The notes: generated by a model from the letters alone, not told the origin. 64,000 bases of DNA from Candidatus Tokpelaia hoelldoblerii (GCA_002005325.1 CP017315.1:1426001-1490000); one strand, 5' to 3'. Counted from the stretch's first letter, positions 25,433 to 34,828 are shown. Numbers and translations: made by a program.

Positions 25433-27628
25433 ATGTCGGACAGGAAACAAACAGAAAAACCACGCAAAAGCCGGGGCAATAACCGGCATGCCAGGCCCTA
25501 TGGCTCGGCTTTTGCCCGTTTTGACGCCTGGGTTGATTCTACCCTTTACCGCAGCAAGGCGTGGTTTGCCGATAAACTCGACCGTTCGGCGATTATCTCG
25601 CAGCGTTTCCGCATCCGCGGTTTCAGGCGGTTTCTGGTGGAAGTTTTTGATGAAGGCCTGACAATAGGGCTGCTCGGGCTGATTGTTTTTGTCGGAATCG
25701 GTGTCCAGAACTTTGCAGTCACCAAAAACAAATGGCAGGACCCGGAGAATATCGCCGTCACTCTTTATGATACACACGGGAACTATATCGGCAAGCGCGG
25801 CGCGTTAAACAGTGGCGATGTGACCCTGGATGAACTGCCCGACTATCTGGTTAAATCAGTGCTTGCCACGGAAGACCGGCGGTTTTTTGAGCATTGGGGC
25901 ATTGATTTTGTCGGGCTGGGGCGCGCGCTCAGCAGCAACGTGCGCGCCAATGGCGTTGTGCAGGGCGGCTCGACCCTGACCCAGCAGCTGGCCAAAAACC
26001 TGTTCTTGACCAATGAACGCAGTATTGAGCGCAAAATCCGCGAGGCTTATCTTGCCATCTGGCTGGAAGCGAATCTGAGCAAGTCTGAAATTCTTAAACT
26101 TTATCTTGACCGCGCCTATATGGGCGGCGGCAATTTCGGCATCGGTGCCGCCTCGCAATTTTATTTTGACAAGGATGTGCGCAATGTCACACTGGCGGAA
26201 GCGGCCATGCTGGCGGGCCTGTTCAAGGCGCCGGGCAGGTATGCGCCCCATATCAACCTGCCGGCGGCCCGCGCCCGCGCCAATGTGGTGCTGTCCAATC
26301 TGGTGGAAAGCGGCTATATGAGCGAAGGCGAGGTGATCGGCGCGCGCCGTCATCCGGCCAGTATCGCCAATGTCCTTGACCAGGACCATCCCGATTATTT
26401 TCTTGACTGGGCTTTTGACGAAATTCGCAAAATGAGCGACCAGTTGCCCGAACATACGCTGATCGCCCGCACAACGCTGGATATGAACATTCAAAAAGCG
26501 GCGGAAGAATCCATCAGCTATTACCTGCGCGAATATGGCCGCGCTTTCCATGTTTCACAAGCCGCAGCGGTTATTCTCGATAATGACGGCGCGGTGCGCG
26601 CTGTTGTCGGCGGACGCGATTACCGCGAAAGCCAGTTCAACCGCGCCACACAGGGGTTGCGCCAGACCGGCTCTTCCTTCAAGCCCTATGTTTATGCGAT
26701 CGCGCTCGAAAGCGGCCTCACACCCAAATCCATCGTGCTTGACGCCCCCATTCACTGGGGCAACTGGTCGCCGCACAATTATGGCCGCAGCTATTCCGGC
26801 CGCGTTGACCTCACTTCCGCACTTGTGCGCTCGCTCAATACCGTGCCGGTACGTATCACCTATCAGAACCTGCGCGGTTCAACCGATAAAATCGTCGCGC
26901 TTGTCAAGGCGTCCGGCGTTGAAACGCCGATCTCAAGCCATAAGACCATGGTGCTGGGCGCCTCGGAAATGACAGTGATGGATCAGGCCACGGGCTTCAA
27001 TGTCTTTGCCAATGGCGGCATGGCAGGCAACCGCCATGCCTTCACCCAGCTTTTGTCGATTGACGGCAGGATTGTGTGGGACTGGAAGAAAAATTCCCCG
27101 CCGCCGCGGCGTATCCTGAGTGAAAAAGCTGCCGGCCAGCTCAATTCCATGATGGTGCAGGTGGTCAGCCGCGGTACCGGCCGGCGCGCCGGCCTGCCGA
27201 TGACGCAGGTTGCCGGCAAAACCGGCACCACCAACAGCTATAAGGACGCATGGTTTGTCGGCTTTACCGGCAATTACACCGCCGCGGTGTGGATGGGCAA
27301 TGACAATTCCTCCCCCATGGGCAGAACAACCGGCGGCGTTGTTCCGGCAATGATGTGGCAGCGGATGATGCTGGCGGCGCACCAGAATGTCGCGCTCAAG
27401 CCCATTTACGGCGTGCCGGACAGCATTCTTATTGCTTCTGCAAAAACCCGGGCCAGTGACAGTGAGAATACCGGAAACGGCAACCTGCCGCAGGTGCTGT
27501 CCCCCGCCGCCACCAGTTCCATCCGTTCCATCGCCGGAAAACTGCGCGCCTCTGCGCCCTTGACGCAGACGATCGACGATACATATGCCGCCTCAACACT
27601 TGTCACGCCGCGAGGGCAGACACAATGA
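25433..27628 (+). CDS. Class A penicillin-binding protein (transglycosylase/transpeptidase)
   Basis: A 731-aa bifunctional peptidoglycan synthase anchored by one helix at about 76-95. The glycosyltransferase domain has the catalytic E147 in ATEDRRFFEHWGID and GGSTLTQQLAKNLFL. The transpeptidase domain has the active serine in TGSSFKPY (about residue 414), SLN, and KTGTTNSYKDAWFVG (about 595). The ATG at 25433 has AAGGA upstream. The N-terminal tail is long and basic. Sequence style fits the PBP1A-like enzymes of Rhizobiales rather than PBP1C. Two DUF12xx genes follow on the same strand. Confidence 0.94.
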   Translation: MSDRKQTEKPRKSRGNNRHARPYGSAFARFDAWVDSTLYRSKAWFADKLDRSAIISQRFRIRGFRRFLVEVFDEGLTIGLLGLIVFVGIGVQNFAVTKNKWQDPENIAVTLYDTHGNYIGKRGALNSGDVTLDELPDYLVKSVLATEDRRFFEHWGIDFVGLGRALSSNVRANGVVQGGSTLTQQLAKNLFLTNERSIERKIREAYLAIWLEANLSKSEILKLYLDRAYMGGGNFGIGAASQFYFDKDVRNVTLAEAAMLAGLFKAPGRYAPHINLPAARARANVVLSNLVESGYMSEGEVIGARRHPASIANVLDQDHPDYFLDWAFDEIRKMSDQLPEHTLIARTTLDMNIQKAAEESISYYLREYGRAFHVSQAAAVILDNDGAVRAVVGGRDYRESQFNRATQGLRQTGSSFKPYVYAIALESGLTPKSIVLDAPIHWGNWSPHNYGRSYSGRVDLTSALVRSLNTVPVRITYQNLRGSTDKIVALVKASGVETPISSHKTMVLGASEMTVMDQATGFNVFANGGMAGNRHAFTQLLSIDGRIVWDWKKNSPPPRRILSEKAAGQLNSMMVQVVSRGTGRRAGLPMTQVAGKTGTTNSYKDAWFVGFTGNYTAAVWMGNDNSSPMGRTTGGVVPAMMWQRMMLAAHQNVALKPIYGVPDSILIASAKTRASDSENTGNGNLPQVLSPAATSSIRSIAGKLRASAPLTQTIDDTYAASTLVTPRGQTQ

Positions 27629-27662
27629 GCCCCAACTGTTATACCCGGATAGAAAACGCCCT

Positions 27663-28253
27663 ATGTTCCGCACCCTTTTCCTGACTGTTATTGCGCTTTG
27701 CCTGGCGATTGCCGGCGGTGTGTGGAGCATCAACACCGTACTTGGCCGTTTTGACGGCTTTGGCCGGATGACAATTAACGGCTGGCAAGCCTATCCGCAA
27801 GACGGCACAGAGGAAGCCGACCCTTACGCCCGCGCCCGCACCGTGCGGCAGGGTACATTGTCGCTGGGGCGCGCCGAGGGGCTGGCGTTCTATATCTGGA
27901 AGGATGACAGCGGGCAGGCGCTCACCAGCCGCTGCCGCTATACGCTTCAGGGTTTTGTGCCAGAGGCGCGGCTGTTCACCCTCTATCCGGTTGATGAAAA
28001 ACACACACCTCTCAATGCCGGCAGCATGTTCCCGACCGAGTTGCATTCACAAAATATCGTTCATGCTTCTGATGGAGCCATCCATGTGACGGTTTCAGCC
28101 GCCTCTGAAGCCGGAAACTGGCTTGCCGTGCCGCCAGACACGCCTTACGGGCTGGTTCTCACCCTTTACGACACGCCGGTCATCACCACGACAGGGCTTG
28201 CCAATCCGGTTATGCCAACACTTTCACGCATAAAGGAGGGGCGCTGTGACTAA
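27663..28253 (+). CDS. DUF1214-domain membrane-anchored protein
   Basis: A 196-aa protein with an N-terminal hydrophobic anchor (FRTLFLTVIALCLAIAGGVW) and a DUF1214-type domain (FTLYPVDEKHTPLN, VSAASEAGNWLAVPPDTPYG, LTLYDTP). It starts 34 bp after the penicillin-binding protein and overlaps the DUF1254 gene by 8 bp. DUF1214 and DUF1254 genes often occur as neighbours in alphaproteobacteria; molecular function is unknown. Confidence 0.85.
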   Translation: MFRTLFLTVIALCLAIAGGVWSINTVLGRFDGFGRMTINGWQAYPQDGTEEADPYARARTVRQGTLSLGRAEGLAFYIWKDDSGQALTSRCRYTLQGFVPEARLFTLYPVDEKHTPLNAGSMFPTELHSQNIVHASDGAIHVTVSAASEAGNWLAVPPDTPYGLVLTLYDTPVITTTGLANPVMPTLSRIKEGRCD

Positions 28254-28854
28254 CAAGCTGCTCTATGCTTTGGCCCTTGGTTTTTTCGGCGCTGTTATCG
28301 TCCACATCTGTATTCTGTTTCTGGTGCCTTATCACGGACAGTACAACACCTGGCTGCGCTTGCAGAGCAGGATTCCGCTCTTCGGCTTTCACCAGCTGGC
28401 CGCTGATGACCCGATTGCCCGCACCGCCGATCCGCTATTTAAACTGCGGGCTTGTATTTTCACCCTTGCCGACGCGCCGGAAGCTGATACCCTACCCGGC
28501 GATAACACGCCTGCTTTCAACGGCAACGAGCCGGTGCATATTTCAGCAAGCGGCAAAGTGCCGTTCTGGTCGATGTCGGTTTATGACAGCGCCGGCACAA
28601 AACTTTACAGCCTCAACAGCCTTTCCACAGCTGACAAGGGGCTTGATATCATCATCGGCACCCCGTTGCAGATCATGGATTTGAAACAGGTCACAGCAGA
28701 CAGCGCCAACAATTCCATTCTGGTGCCGCAGGCCATTGACAACGGCACGGTGCTGTTGCGGGTTTTCGCCCCGTCAAAAGACTGGCAGCCAAAGATTGAC
28801 GCTTTTCTGCAAAATGCCCGATGCAGCCCGGTCGTCTTGGAAGACGCCCTGTGA
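28246..28854 (+). CDS. DUF1254-domain membrane-anchored protein
   Basis: A 202-aa protein starting with GTG at 28246, preceded by a very strong AAAGGAGGGG site. It has an N-terminal transmembrane helix (about 5-25), then a soluble, probably periplasmic domain of the DUF1254 type (RTADPLFKLRACIFTLADAP, VPFWSMSVYDSAGTKLYSLN). Coupled to the DUF1214 gene by an 8-bp overlap. Function unknown. Confidence 0.83.
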   Translation: MTNKLLYALALGFFGAVIVHICILFLVPYHGQYNTWLRLQSRIPLFGFHQLAADDPIARTADPLFKLRACIFTLADAPEADTLPGDNTPAFNGNEPVHISASGKVPFWSMSVYDSAGTKLYSLNSLSTADKGLDIIIGTPLQIMDLKQVTADSANNSILVPQAIDNGTVLLRVFAPSKDWQPKIDAFLQNARCSPVVLEDAL

Positions 28855-28860
28855 TAAACC

Positions 28861-29217
28861 CTAAAACACAGAATCCCCGGGCAGCAGCAAAAAGTCTTCC
28901 GGATTATCGATATTTTCCAGCTCGACAATCCAGATATCGGGGTCAAACTGCAATTCCCTTTGCAGTTTTTCCGCTATCCCGGTTTCTTCCACATCTGCCA
29001 TTGCCGCGACAAAGCGGCGCTCGTCTGCCGCGCCTGTTTCTTCATAGGCGCTTTGCGGCGCCGGAGCATAAAGCGTAGCGAGGCCGTCCTTGCGCCGGTG
29101 AATAATAAAAATCGCCCCGGCCTCTGTCGCGCCGCGGCGGACAAGATACCCAAAGCCGCCCTGTTCCCGCACACGGCGCAGAAGGGCGGCAATCCAGAAA
29201 TCCGATATCAGACGCAT
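28861..29217 (-). CDS. DUF1491 family protein
   Basis: A 118-aa cytosolic protein with the DUF1491 pattern: MRLISDFWIAALLRRVRE at the start, then GATEAGAIFIIHRR and DPDIWIVELENIDNPEDFL near the end. It is convergent with the DUF1254 gene, 6 bp apart. Widely conserved in alphaproteobacteria without known function. Confidence 0.87.
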   Translation of the reverse strand: MRLISDFWIAALLRRVREQGGFGYLVRRGATEAGAIFIIHRRKDGLATLYAPAPQSAYEETGAADERRFVAAMADVEETGIAEKLQRELQFDPDIWIVELENIDNPEDFLLLPGDSVF

Positions 29218-29254
29218 AAAACCCGCGCCTCAATACAATTTTCTTGCTGCATAT

Positions 29255-29944
29255 TTAGCCCAGTAAACCTATTTCGCGCATTTTATTCACCAGCGCCTGA
29301 TCAATATCACCGCTTGGCGGTAATGAAAACATCTTTTGAAACGCCGATACCGCTGCTTTTGTCTGCCTGTCAACAACGCCATTGGCAACAACACTGCCAT
29401 TGCCAAAAGCACGCAGAGCCACCTGTACCTTTATCACCGTATCACGCGGCACCGATCTGTCCACGCCATTTGCCTGCATGCCCGCCACCGGCATATTGTC
29501 ATGAATCAGCATAGCAACAGGGTCCGCCATCCTGTCAGCCCCTGTTACTCCGTCCCCCTGTTGCAAAGCCTGCCATTTTGCAATCGCCTCGCGGGTGCGC
29601 GGGCCGCTTCTGCCATCGATATCACCTGTATAAAGGCCAAGGGCAGCCAGCTTCCGCTGCAATGCTTTCAAATCATCATCCGCTTGCGGCACAGTGGGCG
29701 CCGGTCCTGCTGCACGGGTTGCAAACAACACCGGCCGCACAGTATCCGGCTGGTCAAAAAAGGCATTTTTGCTGATAAAACCAAAAGCCAGCGCAAATAT
29801 TGCCAACCCGCTAGCCAGCAGGGGGTTTTGCCAGGCACGGCGTATCATGCCACGCAGACTGGCAGCCAGCAGGCGCCCGATCTGCACAGCTATCCAGCGG
29901 AAGAGGCGGAATTGTTTCCTATGCTTTTTTTTCTTTCTGGCCAT
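29255..29944 (-). CDS. Membrane protein with two peptidoglycan-binding-like domains
   Basis: A 229-aa protein. A strongly basic cytoplasmic N-terminus (MARKKKKHRKQ) and a transmembrane helix at about 42-60 are followed by two PG_binding_1-like modules: LQRKLAALGLYTGDIDGRSG (about 93-112) and VQVALRAFGNGSVVANGVVD with AVSAFQKMFSLPPSG. It probably tethers the membrane to the cell wall. No catalytic domain. It lies 37 bp from the DUF1491 gene on the same strand. Confidence 0.82.
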   Translation of the reverse strand: MARKKKKHRKQFRLFRWIAVQIGRLLAASLRGMIRRAWQNPLLASGLAIFALAFGFISKNAFFDQPDTVRPVLFATRAAGPAPTVPQADDDLKALQRKLAALGLYTGDIDGRSGPRTREAIAKWQALQQGDGVTGADRMADPVAMLIHDNMPVAGMQANGVDRSVPRDTVIKVQVALRAFGNGSVVANGVVDRQTKAAVSAFQKMFSLPPSGDIDQALVNKMREIGLLG

Positions 29945-30148
29945 AATCCTGCACTTGTCCTGTCACCCGTCCTCACCCGTTTTACATCCCCTTATCATTG
30001 GCAAAATGGTTTAAAAAAGTGATAATTTACCGGCAAAATCTGCTGCAACAGGGCAGAATTTGTGCCTATGGGCAGCAAATGTAAATATTTTATCAATCTT
30101 GCCAATATAGGATACGCTTATGTTTTTGTGTAGAAGAGTTTATCCGCC

Positions 30149-30481
30149 GTGTTTCGCTTTTTGCTTAAATGCAGTTTTTTCCTGATGATCGTGTTTGTGG
30201 CATTGGCTTACTTTGCCCCGGCCCATGAAAACGGGCAAGGTGAAAACACTGCCAATGCCGGCGCCATGGACACAGTCGGCGCCATTCGTGACACGGTGAC
30301 GGATATGGGCAGTTTTTGCCAGCGCAATCGGCAAACCTGCGAAACCGGAAAATCGGTTATCGGCTCAATCGGCGTCAAGGCGCGGGACGGCGCGCGTTTC
30401 GCTTATGAATTGCTTGATTCGCAATTTGGCGGTAAAGAAGATAAAGAAAGACAAACGGGCACAACAACAGGGACACAATAA
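30149..30481 (+). CDS. DUF5330-like small membrane/periplasmic protein
   Basis: A 110-aa protein starting with GTG at 30149. One N-terminal helix (FLLKCSFFLMIVFVALAYF) is followed by a short domain with DTVTDMGSFCQRNRQTCETG, matching the DUF5330 pattern with its paired cysteines, and a hydrophilic Thr/Gly tail. It precedes sufE by 6 bp and is probably co-transcribed. Function unknown; the start has only a weak ribosome site. Confidence 0.75.
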   Translation: MFRFLLKCSFFLMIVFVALAYFAPAHENGQGENTANAGAMDTVGAIRDTVTDMGSFCQRNRQTCETGKSVIGSIGVKARDGARFAYELLDSQFGGKEDKERQTGTTTGTQ

Positions 30482-30487
30482 CCTCTC

Positions 30488-30907
30488 ATGCCACAGACTA
30501 TAGATGATATTTGCGAAACCTTTGCCCTGCTGGATGACTGGGAAGACCGTTACCGCTATGTCATTGAACTCGGGCGTGAACTGCCGCCCTATCCTGAAGA
30601 GGCCCGCGATGCAGCCCACAAGGTTTCGGGCTGCGTGTCACAGGTCTGGCTGCAGACACAGACAGACGGTGCGCAAGAGAACCCGCGCCTGATTTTCAAC
30701 GGCGATTCGGACGCCCATATCGTCAAGGGGCTGGTGGCGATTGTCCTGGCGCTTTATTCCGGCAAACGGGCGGCTGATATCGTCGCGCTTGATGCTGAAG
30801 CGCTGTTCAGCAAATTGGGGCTTGATGAAAATCTCACCCCGCAGCGCTCTAACGGTTTGCGCTCCATGGTTGCCCGTATCCGCCATGAGGCGGAAACCTT
30901 CCTGTGA
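30488..30907 (+). CDS. sufE: Cysteine desulphuration protein SufE
   Basis: SufE accepts sulphur from SufS for Fe-S cluster assembly. The 139-aa protein carries the persulphide cysteine C49 in KVSGCVSQVWL, preceded by ELPPYPEEARD as usual. Other suf genes are not in this window, so SufE is separated from its operon here. Confidence 0.93.
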   Translation: MPQTIDDICETFALLDDWEDRYRYVIELGRELPPYPEEARDAAHKVSGCVSQVWLQTQTDGAQENPRLIFNGDSDAHIVKGLVAIVLALYSGKRAADIVALDAEALFSKLGLDENLTPQRSNGLRSMVARIRHEAETFL

Positions 30908-30943
30908 AAGTGACGCGTCACGCCGGAGCACACAACACTTCCC

Positions 30944-30980
30944 ATAAAAAATACCTGCCACAGAAAAATGCAACAGGTAT
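30944..30980 (-). terminator. Intrinsic terminator of mucR
   Basis: Stem ATACCTG / CAGGTAT around a 16-nt loop, followed on the minus strand by TTTTTAT, 30 bp after the mucR stop. The T run on the other side is weaker, so it could also help end sufE transcripts. Confidence 0.65.
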
Positions 30981-31010
30981 CTTATTTTGAAATCTGAAAG
31001 CAGGCGCAGC

Positions 31011-31439
31011 TTATTTGGCCTTGCGCTTGCGCCCCAGCCCCATTTCTCTGGCAAGATTGGAGCGGGCTGCAGCGTAATTGGGAGCAACCATCGGATAATT
31101 GGTATCCAGATCCCACTTCTCGCGATATTCTTCCGGTGTCAGGTTATAATGAGTCATCAGATGGCGCTTCAGGGATTTGAACTTCTTGCCATCTTCAAGG
31201 CAAATAATATAATCATCGGTAATGGAACGCTTGGGATTAACAGCCGGTTTTGGCTTTTCCGACATGATTTCAGCCGGTTTATTGGTCTCTGCCTGCATAA
31301 GGGCGGTATAAACATCCGTAATAAGAACCGGAATGTCGCCCGCACGACAGTCATTATTGCTGACATAAGCTGATACAATATCAGCTGTTAATGCAATCAG
31401 CATCTCATCATTCTTTTCATTCATTTCCTGAGTTTCCAT
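31011..31439 (-). CDS. mucR: MucR/Ros-family zinc-finger transcriptional regulator
   Basis: A 142-aa regulator of the Ros/MucR family, which represses exopolysaccharide, motility and virulence genes in Rhizobiales by binding A+T-rich DNA. The prokaryotic zinc finger is C80LED...H93LMTH97 (CLEDGKKFKSLKRHLMTH), with Asp83 in place of the second Cys of Ros, as in Brucella-type MucR. An N-terminal oligomerisation domain precedes it, and a basic C-terminal tail (GLGRKRKAK) follows. The ATG has GAGGG upstream. The A+T-rich leader suggests autoregulation, known for the family. Confidence 0.93.
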   Translation of the reverse strand: METQEMNEKNDEMLIALTADIVSAYVSNNDCRAGDIPVLITDVYTALMQAETNKPAEIMSEKPKPAVNPKRSITDDYIICLEDGKKFKSLKRHLMTHYNLTPEEYREKWDLDTNYPMVAPNYAAARSNLAREMGLGRKRKAK

Positions 31440-31779
31440 TCAATTACCCTCATCCAGTCAAGCAGGCTTTTTAATCTTCAAGGTTTCAAATAACTTAAAA
31501 TCTGTACTTGAAAATTTCTATGTACCCGCCCCTTGAAATTTATTTGACTAATAACAGCTAAAAACCGTTTGTCAATTAACAATCAGCTATTCTATTGTTA
31601 TTTATGAAAATATGTTTTGATTCTGTCCAGTATAAATAGAACAATAACCGGGCAACATACACATTGTAACTGGAACAGGTGTTGTCATTCAAGACATGGT
31701 TTATATTTTTTGCGACAAAAACAGACAGCTGATATACTGTCACTGTCCTTAATGCAGCCTGTTTGCGAGGAAATTCGTC
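31440..31779. promoter_or_regulatory. A+T-rich divergent regulatory region between mucR and msrB
   Basis: A 340-bp gap without a credible gene, visibly richer in A and T than its surroundings, with many TpA steps and repeated TTGAAA-like words (for example near 31510 and 31542). It must hold the promoters of mucR and msrB. MucR proteins favour such DNA, so autoregulation is likely, but I cannot place exact -35/-10 boxes with confidence. Confidence 0.45.
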
Positions 31780-32196
31780 ATGACCAGCACCGAATCAAAA
31801 GCGCCGTTCAAAGTCATAAAAACTGATGAGGAATGGCGCGCCCTTCTGACCCCGGACCAATACCGCATCACCCGCCAGCACGGCACGGAGCGGGCATTTT
31901 CCAGCCCGGATTTTGATACGTCACGGCCGGGCGTTTTCCGCTGTGTGTGCTGTAACCGCCCCCTTTACCGCTCAACCGACAAATACGAATCAGGCACCGG
32001 CTGGCCAAGTTTTACCCGGCCCGCCAGCGCCAGCGCCGTTAACACTTTTCCCGACCACTCTTACGGCATGGTGCGCACCGAAGTGCGCTGCGCCGATTGT
32101 GATGCCCATCTGGGACATGTCTTCCCCGATGGCCCGCCACCGGCAGGCCTGCGCTACTGCATGAACGGACACGCGCTTGTTTATGACGCGGATTGA
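31780..32196 (+). CDS. msrB: Peptide-methionine (R)-S-oxide reductase MsrB
   Basis: MsrB repairs methionine R-sulphoxide. The 138-aa protein has the structural zinc cysteines C55/C58 (CVCC) and C104/C107 (CADC), SGTGWPSF, HLGHVFPDGP, and the catalytic C127 in RYCMNGHAL. In most family members that motif reads RYCxN-S; here Ser is replaced by Gly. No signal peptide, so it is cytosolic. Confidence 0.94.
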   Translation: MTSTESKAPFKVIKTDEEWRALLTPDQYRITRQHGTERAFSSPDFDTSRPGVFRCVCCNRPLYRSTDKYESGTGWPSFTRPASASAVNTFPDHSYGMVRTEVRCADCDAHLGHVFPDGPPPAGLRYCMNGHALVYDAD

Positions 32197-32250
32197 TTTT
32201 CCAACTGCAAAAACAAAATATTCTATAAGCCACATTTGAAAGGATTTTTC

Positions 32251-34347
32251 ATGCCCAGGACATTTCCCGATATCCGCCCGCCACAAACAGCCAAGCGTCC
32301 GGTCCGCGACACCCGCCACGGAATAACACGGACGGATGATTACGCCTGGCTGCGGGCGGATAACTGGCGGGAGGTCTTCCAGGACCCGGCCCGGCTTGAT
32401 CCGGCGATACGCAGCCATTTAGAGGCGGAAAACACCTATTACACCGCCATGATGGCTGATACAGAACCCCTGCAGAAACAGCTTGTTGAGGAAATGAAAG
32501 GCCGTATCAAACAGGATGACAGCTCTGTACCGGTCAAGGATGACGCCTATGCTTATGGTGTGTCCTATACAATAGGCGGCGAGCAACCGCGCTATTTCCG
32601 CACCCCGCGTGAAGGCGGGGCGCAAACGCTCTACCTTGATGGCGACAAGGAAGCCGCAGGCAAAGCCTATTTCAGCTTCGGCACGGTGAGTTATTCCCCC
32701 GATCACCAGAAACTGCTGTGGTGCTATGACGACAAAGGCTCGGAATTCTACACTTTGAAGGTGCGGTGCTTTTCCGACCTTCAGGATATGAATGACGTTA
32801 TTCTTGAAACCGGCGGCGATGCCGTCTGGGATGCCGCCTCGGAAGGTTTTTTCTATACAAAGCTTGACGCCAATCACCGTCCGGAAAAAATTTACTACCA
32901 CCGCCTTGGTACTGATCCGCGCAAGGACAAGCTTATCTATCATGAAAAAGATTCAGGCTTTTATCTTTCCGTTGACGGCTCCCTTCTTGAGGATTTCATC
33001 TTTATCAACGTGCAGGACCACCAGACTTCCGAGATCTGGCTTATCCCTGCCAACGCGCCCCTGACCAAACCGCGCTGCATCAGGAAACGTGAAACAGGGA
33101 TTGAATATTCGCTTGAATCGGGCGGTGACCGGTTTTTCATCCTCACCAATAAAGACGGCGCAAAAGACTTCAAGATCATGACCGCGCCGGTCAATGCCCC
33201 GCAAGCAAAAAACTGGCGTGATTTCATCCCCCATGAGGCAGGGCGGCTCATTGTCGATCACCATGTTTATCAGGACCATATTGTCTGGCTTGAACGGCGC
33301 AATGCCCTGCCGCGTATTCTGATCTACAACCGCAAGACACAAAAAACCGGCGCCATTGACTTCAGCGAAGAAGCCTATGCGCTCGGCCTGCAGGGCGCGG
33401 CGGAATATAAAACCGGCACCATCCGCTTTTCCTATTCCTCCATGACAACACCGGCCGAGCTTTATGATTATCATCTCGACAGCGGCAAGCGCACCCTGCT
33501 GAAAAAACAGGACGTTCCTTCCGGCCATAACAGCAATGATTATATCACCCGCCGCCTCATGGCGCCTGCGCCGGATGGTGAACTGGTGCCGGTTTCACTT
33601 GTCTGTCACAAAAATACGGCGCTTGACGGTTCGGCTCCCTGTCTGATGCACGGTTATGGGGCTTATGGCACATCCATACCGGCCAGCTTCAGCACTTCGA
33701 TCCTGTCGCTGCTCAACCGTGGTTTTATCTATGCCCATGCTCATATCCGCGGCGGTGAGGATAAAGGCTTTGCCTGGTATGAAAACGGCAAGCACAAATA
33801 TAAAACCAACACCTTCAGCGATTATATTGCTGCCGGGCGCTATCTGGTGCAGGAAAAATACACCGCGCATGACCGGCTTGTCGCCTATGGCGGCTCGGCC
33901 GGCGGAATGCTGATGGGAGCGGTGGTCAATCAGGCGCCGCAGGATTATGCCGGTATTCTCGCGCTTGTGCCGTTTGTGGATGTGCTGACAACCATGCTGG
34001 ACGACTCCCTGCCGCTCACCCCGCCTGAATGGCCGGAATGGGGCAATCCCATCACCTCGGCGGAGGATTATAAGCTGATTGCCTCTTATTCACCCTATGA
34101 CAATGTCCGCAAACAGGCCTATCCGCCGATTCTGGCGCTTGCCGGACTGACAGACCCGCGCGTCACCTATTGGGAACCGGCCAAATGGGTGGCAAAACTG
34201 CGTGACAGAAAAAGCGACAGCAACCCCGTCATGCTGCGCACCAATATGGACGCGGGACACGGTGGCGCGCCAGGGCGTTTTTCCCGGCTGGAAGAAACCG
34301 CCTGTCTCTACGCCTTTACCCTCAAAGTCACCGGCAGGACAGAATAA
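32251..34347 (+). CDS. ptrB: Oligopeptidase B-type S9 serine peptidase
   Basis: A 698-aa S9A peptidase that cleaves short peptides after basic residues. An N-terminal beta-propeller is followed by an alpha/beta-hydrolase domain with the nucleophile in YGGSAGGML (about residue 548) and the catalytic His in DAGHGG (about 670); PFVDVLTTMLD and PLTPPEWPEWGNP are typical PtrB sequence. The ATG at 32251 has AAAGGA upstream; an earlier in-frame TTG would precede that site. No signal peptide. Confidence 0.92.
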   Translation: MPRTFPDIRPPQTAKRPVRDTRHGITRTDDYAWLRADNWREVFQDPARLDPAIRSHLEAENTYYTAMMADTEPLQKQLVEEMKGRIKQDDSSVPVKDDAYAYGVSYTIGGEQPRYFRTPREGGAQTLYLDGDKEAAGKAYFSFGTVSYSPDHQKLLWCYDDKGSEFYTLKVRCFSDLQDMNDVILETGGDAVWDAASEGFFYTKLDANHRPEKIYYHRLGTDPRKDKLIYHEKDSGFYLSVDGSLLEDFIFINVQDHQTSEIWLIPANAPLTKPRCIRKRETGIEYSLESGGDRFFILTNKDGAKDFKIMTAPVNAPQAKNWRDFIPHEAGRLIVDHHVYQDHIVWLERRNALPRILIYNRKTQKTGAIDFSEEAYALGLQGAAEYKTGTIRFSYSSMTTPAELYDYHLDSGKRTLLKKQDVPSGHNSNDYITRRLMAPAPDGELVPVSLVCHKNTALDGSAPCLMHGYGAYGTSIPASFSTSILSLLNRGFIYAHAHIRGGEDKGFAWYENGKHKYKTNTFSDYIAAGRYLVQEKYTAHDRLVAYGGSAGGMLMGAVVNQAPQDYAGILALVPFVDVLTTMLDDSLPLTPPEWPEWGNPITSAEDYKLIASYSPYDNVRKQAYPPILALAGLTDPRVTYWEPAKWVAKLRDRKSDSNPVMLRTNMDAGHGGAPGRFSRLEETACLYAFTLKVTGRTE

Positions 34348-34356
34348 AAAGAAGAC

Positions 34357-34378
34357 AAAGGCCGCTTTCGCGGCCTTT
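34357..34378 (+). terminator. Hairpin between the convergent ptrB and hydroxyisourate hydrolase genes
   Basis: A perfect 9-bp stem AAAGGCCGC / GCGGCCTTT with a TTTC loop, 10 bp after the ptrB stop. A-rich on one side and TTTCATT on the other, so it probably ends transcription from both directions. Confidence 0.65.
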
Positions 34379-34402
34379 CATTCTGTTTCAGCAATCCGCC
34401 AT

Positions 34403-34828
34403 TCAGTGGCCGCGATAGGTTGAATATCCGTGCTGGCTCAGCAGCAATGGAACATGATAATGTTCTTTGGCGCTCGTGATATGAATGACGACAGGAATTT
34501 CAGGAAAAAAGCTGTCCTTGCTTTGTGCCGAAAAATATTTCTGTGTTTCAAAGATCACACGATACTCACCCGGCAGTGTCCTGGAATCAATTTTGGCGAG
34601 ATAAAGCGCGTTTGCTCTTCCTTCCTTGTCAGTTTTTGTTTCGCTCACCTGTTTCCATGTCCCGTTTTCTCTTTTGTCAAACCTGACATTGACGCCTTCT
34701 GCCGGTTTTCCGGTTTGCTGATTGAGAATATGAACGCTAAGCAAGTGGTCAGCTTTATCATCTGCCATTGCCAGAGATGGTATGAAAGCCAACAGGGAAA
34801 TGACCAGCAGTCTTTTTATAAGCAACAT
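34403..34828 (-). CDS. Exported 5-hydroxyisourate hydrolase (transthyretin-like)
   Basis: HIUase opens the ring of 5-hydroxyisourate, the product of urate oxidase. The 141-aa protein has a signal peptide (KRLLVISLLAFIPSLAMA), so it acts in the periplasm. The transthyretin-related signatures are present: LSVHILNQQTGKPAEGV near the mature N-terminus, and HYHVPLLLSQHGYSTYRGH at the end. The conserved terminal tetrapeptide is usually Y-R-G-S; here it is Y-R-G-H. The ATG at 34828 has GAGGAG upstream. No other urate-degradation gene lies nearby. Confidence 0.9.
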   Translation of the reverse strand: MLLIKRLLVISLLAFIPSLAMADDKADHLLSVHILNQQTGKPAEGVNVRFDKRENGTWKQVSETKTDKEGRANALYLAKIDSRTLPGEYRVIFETQKYFSAQSKDSFFPEIPVVIHITSAKEHYHVPLLLSQHGYSTYRGH

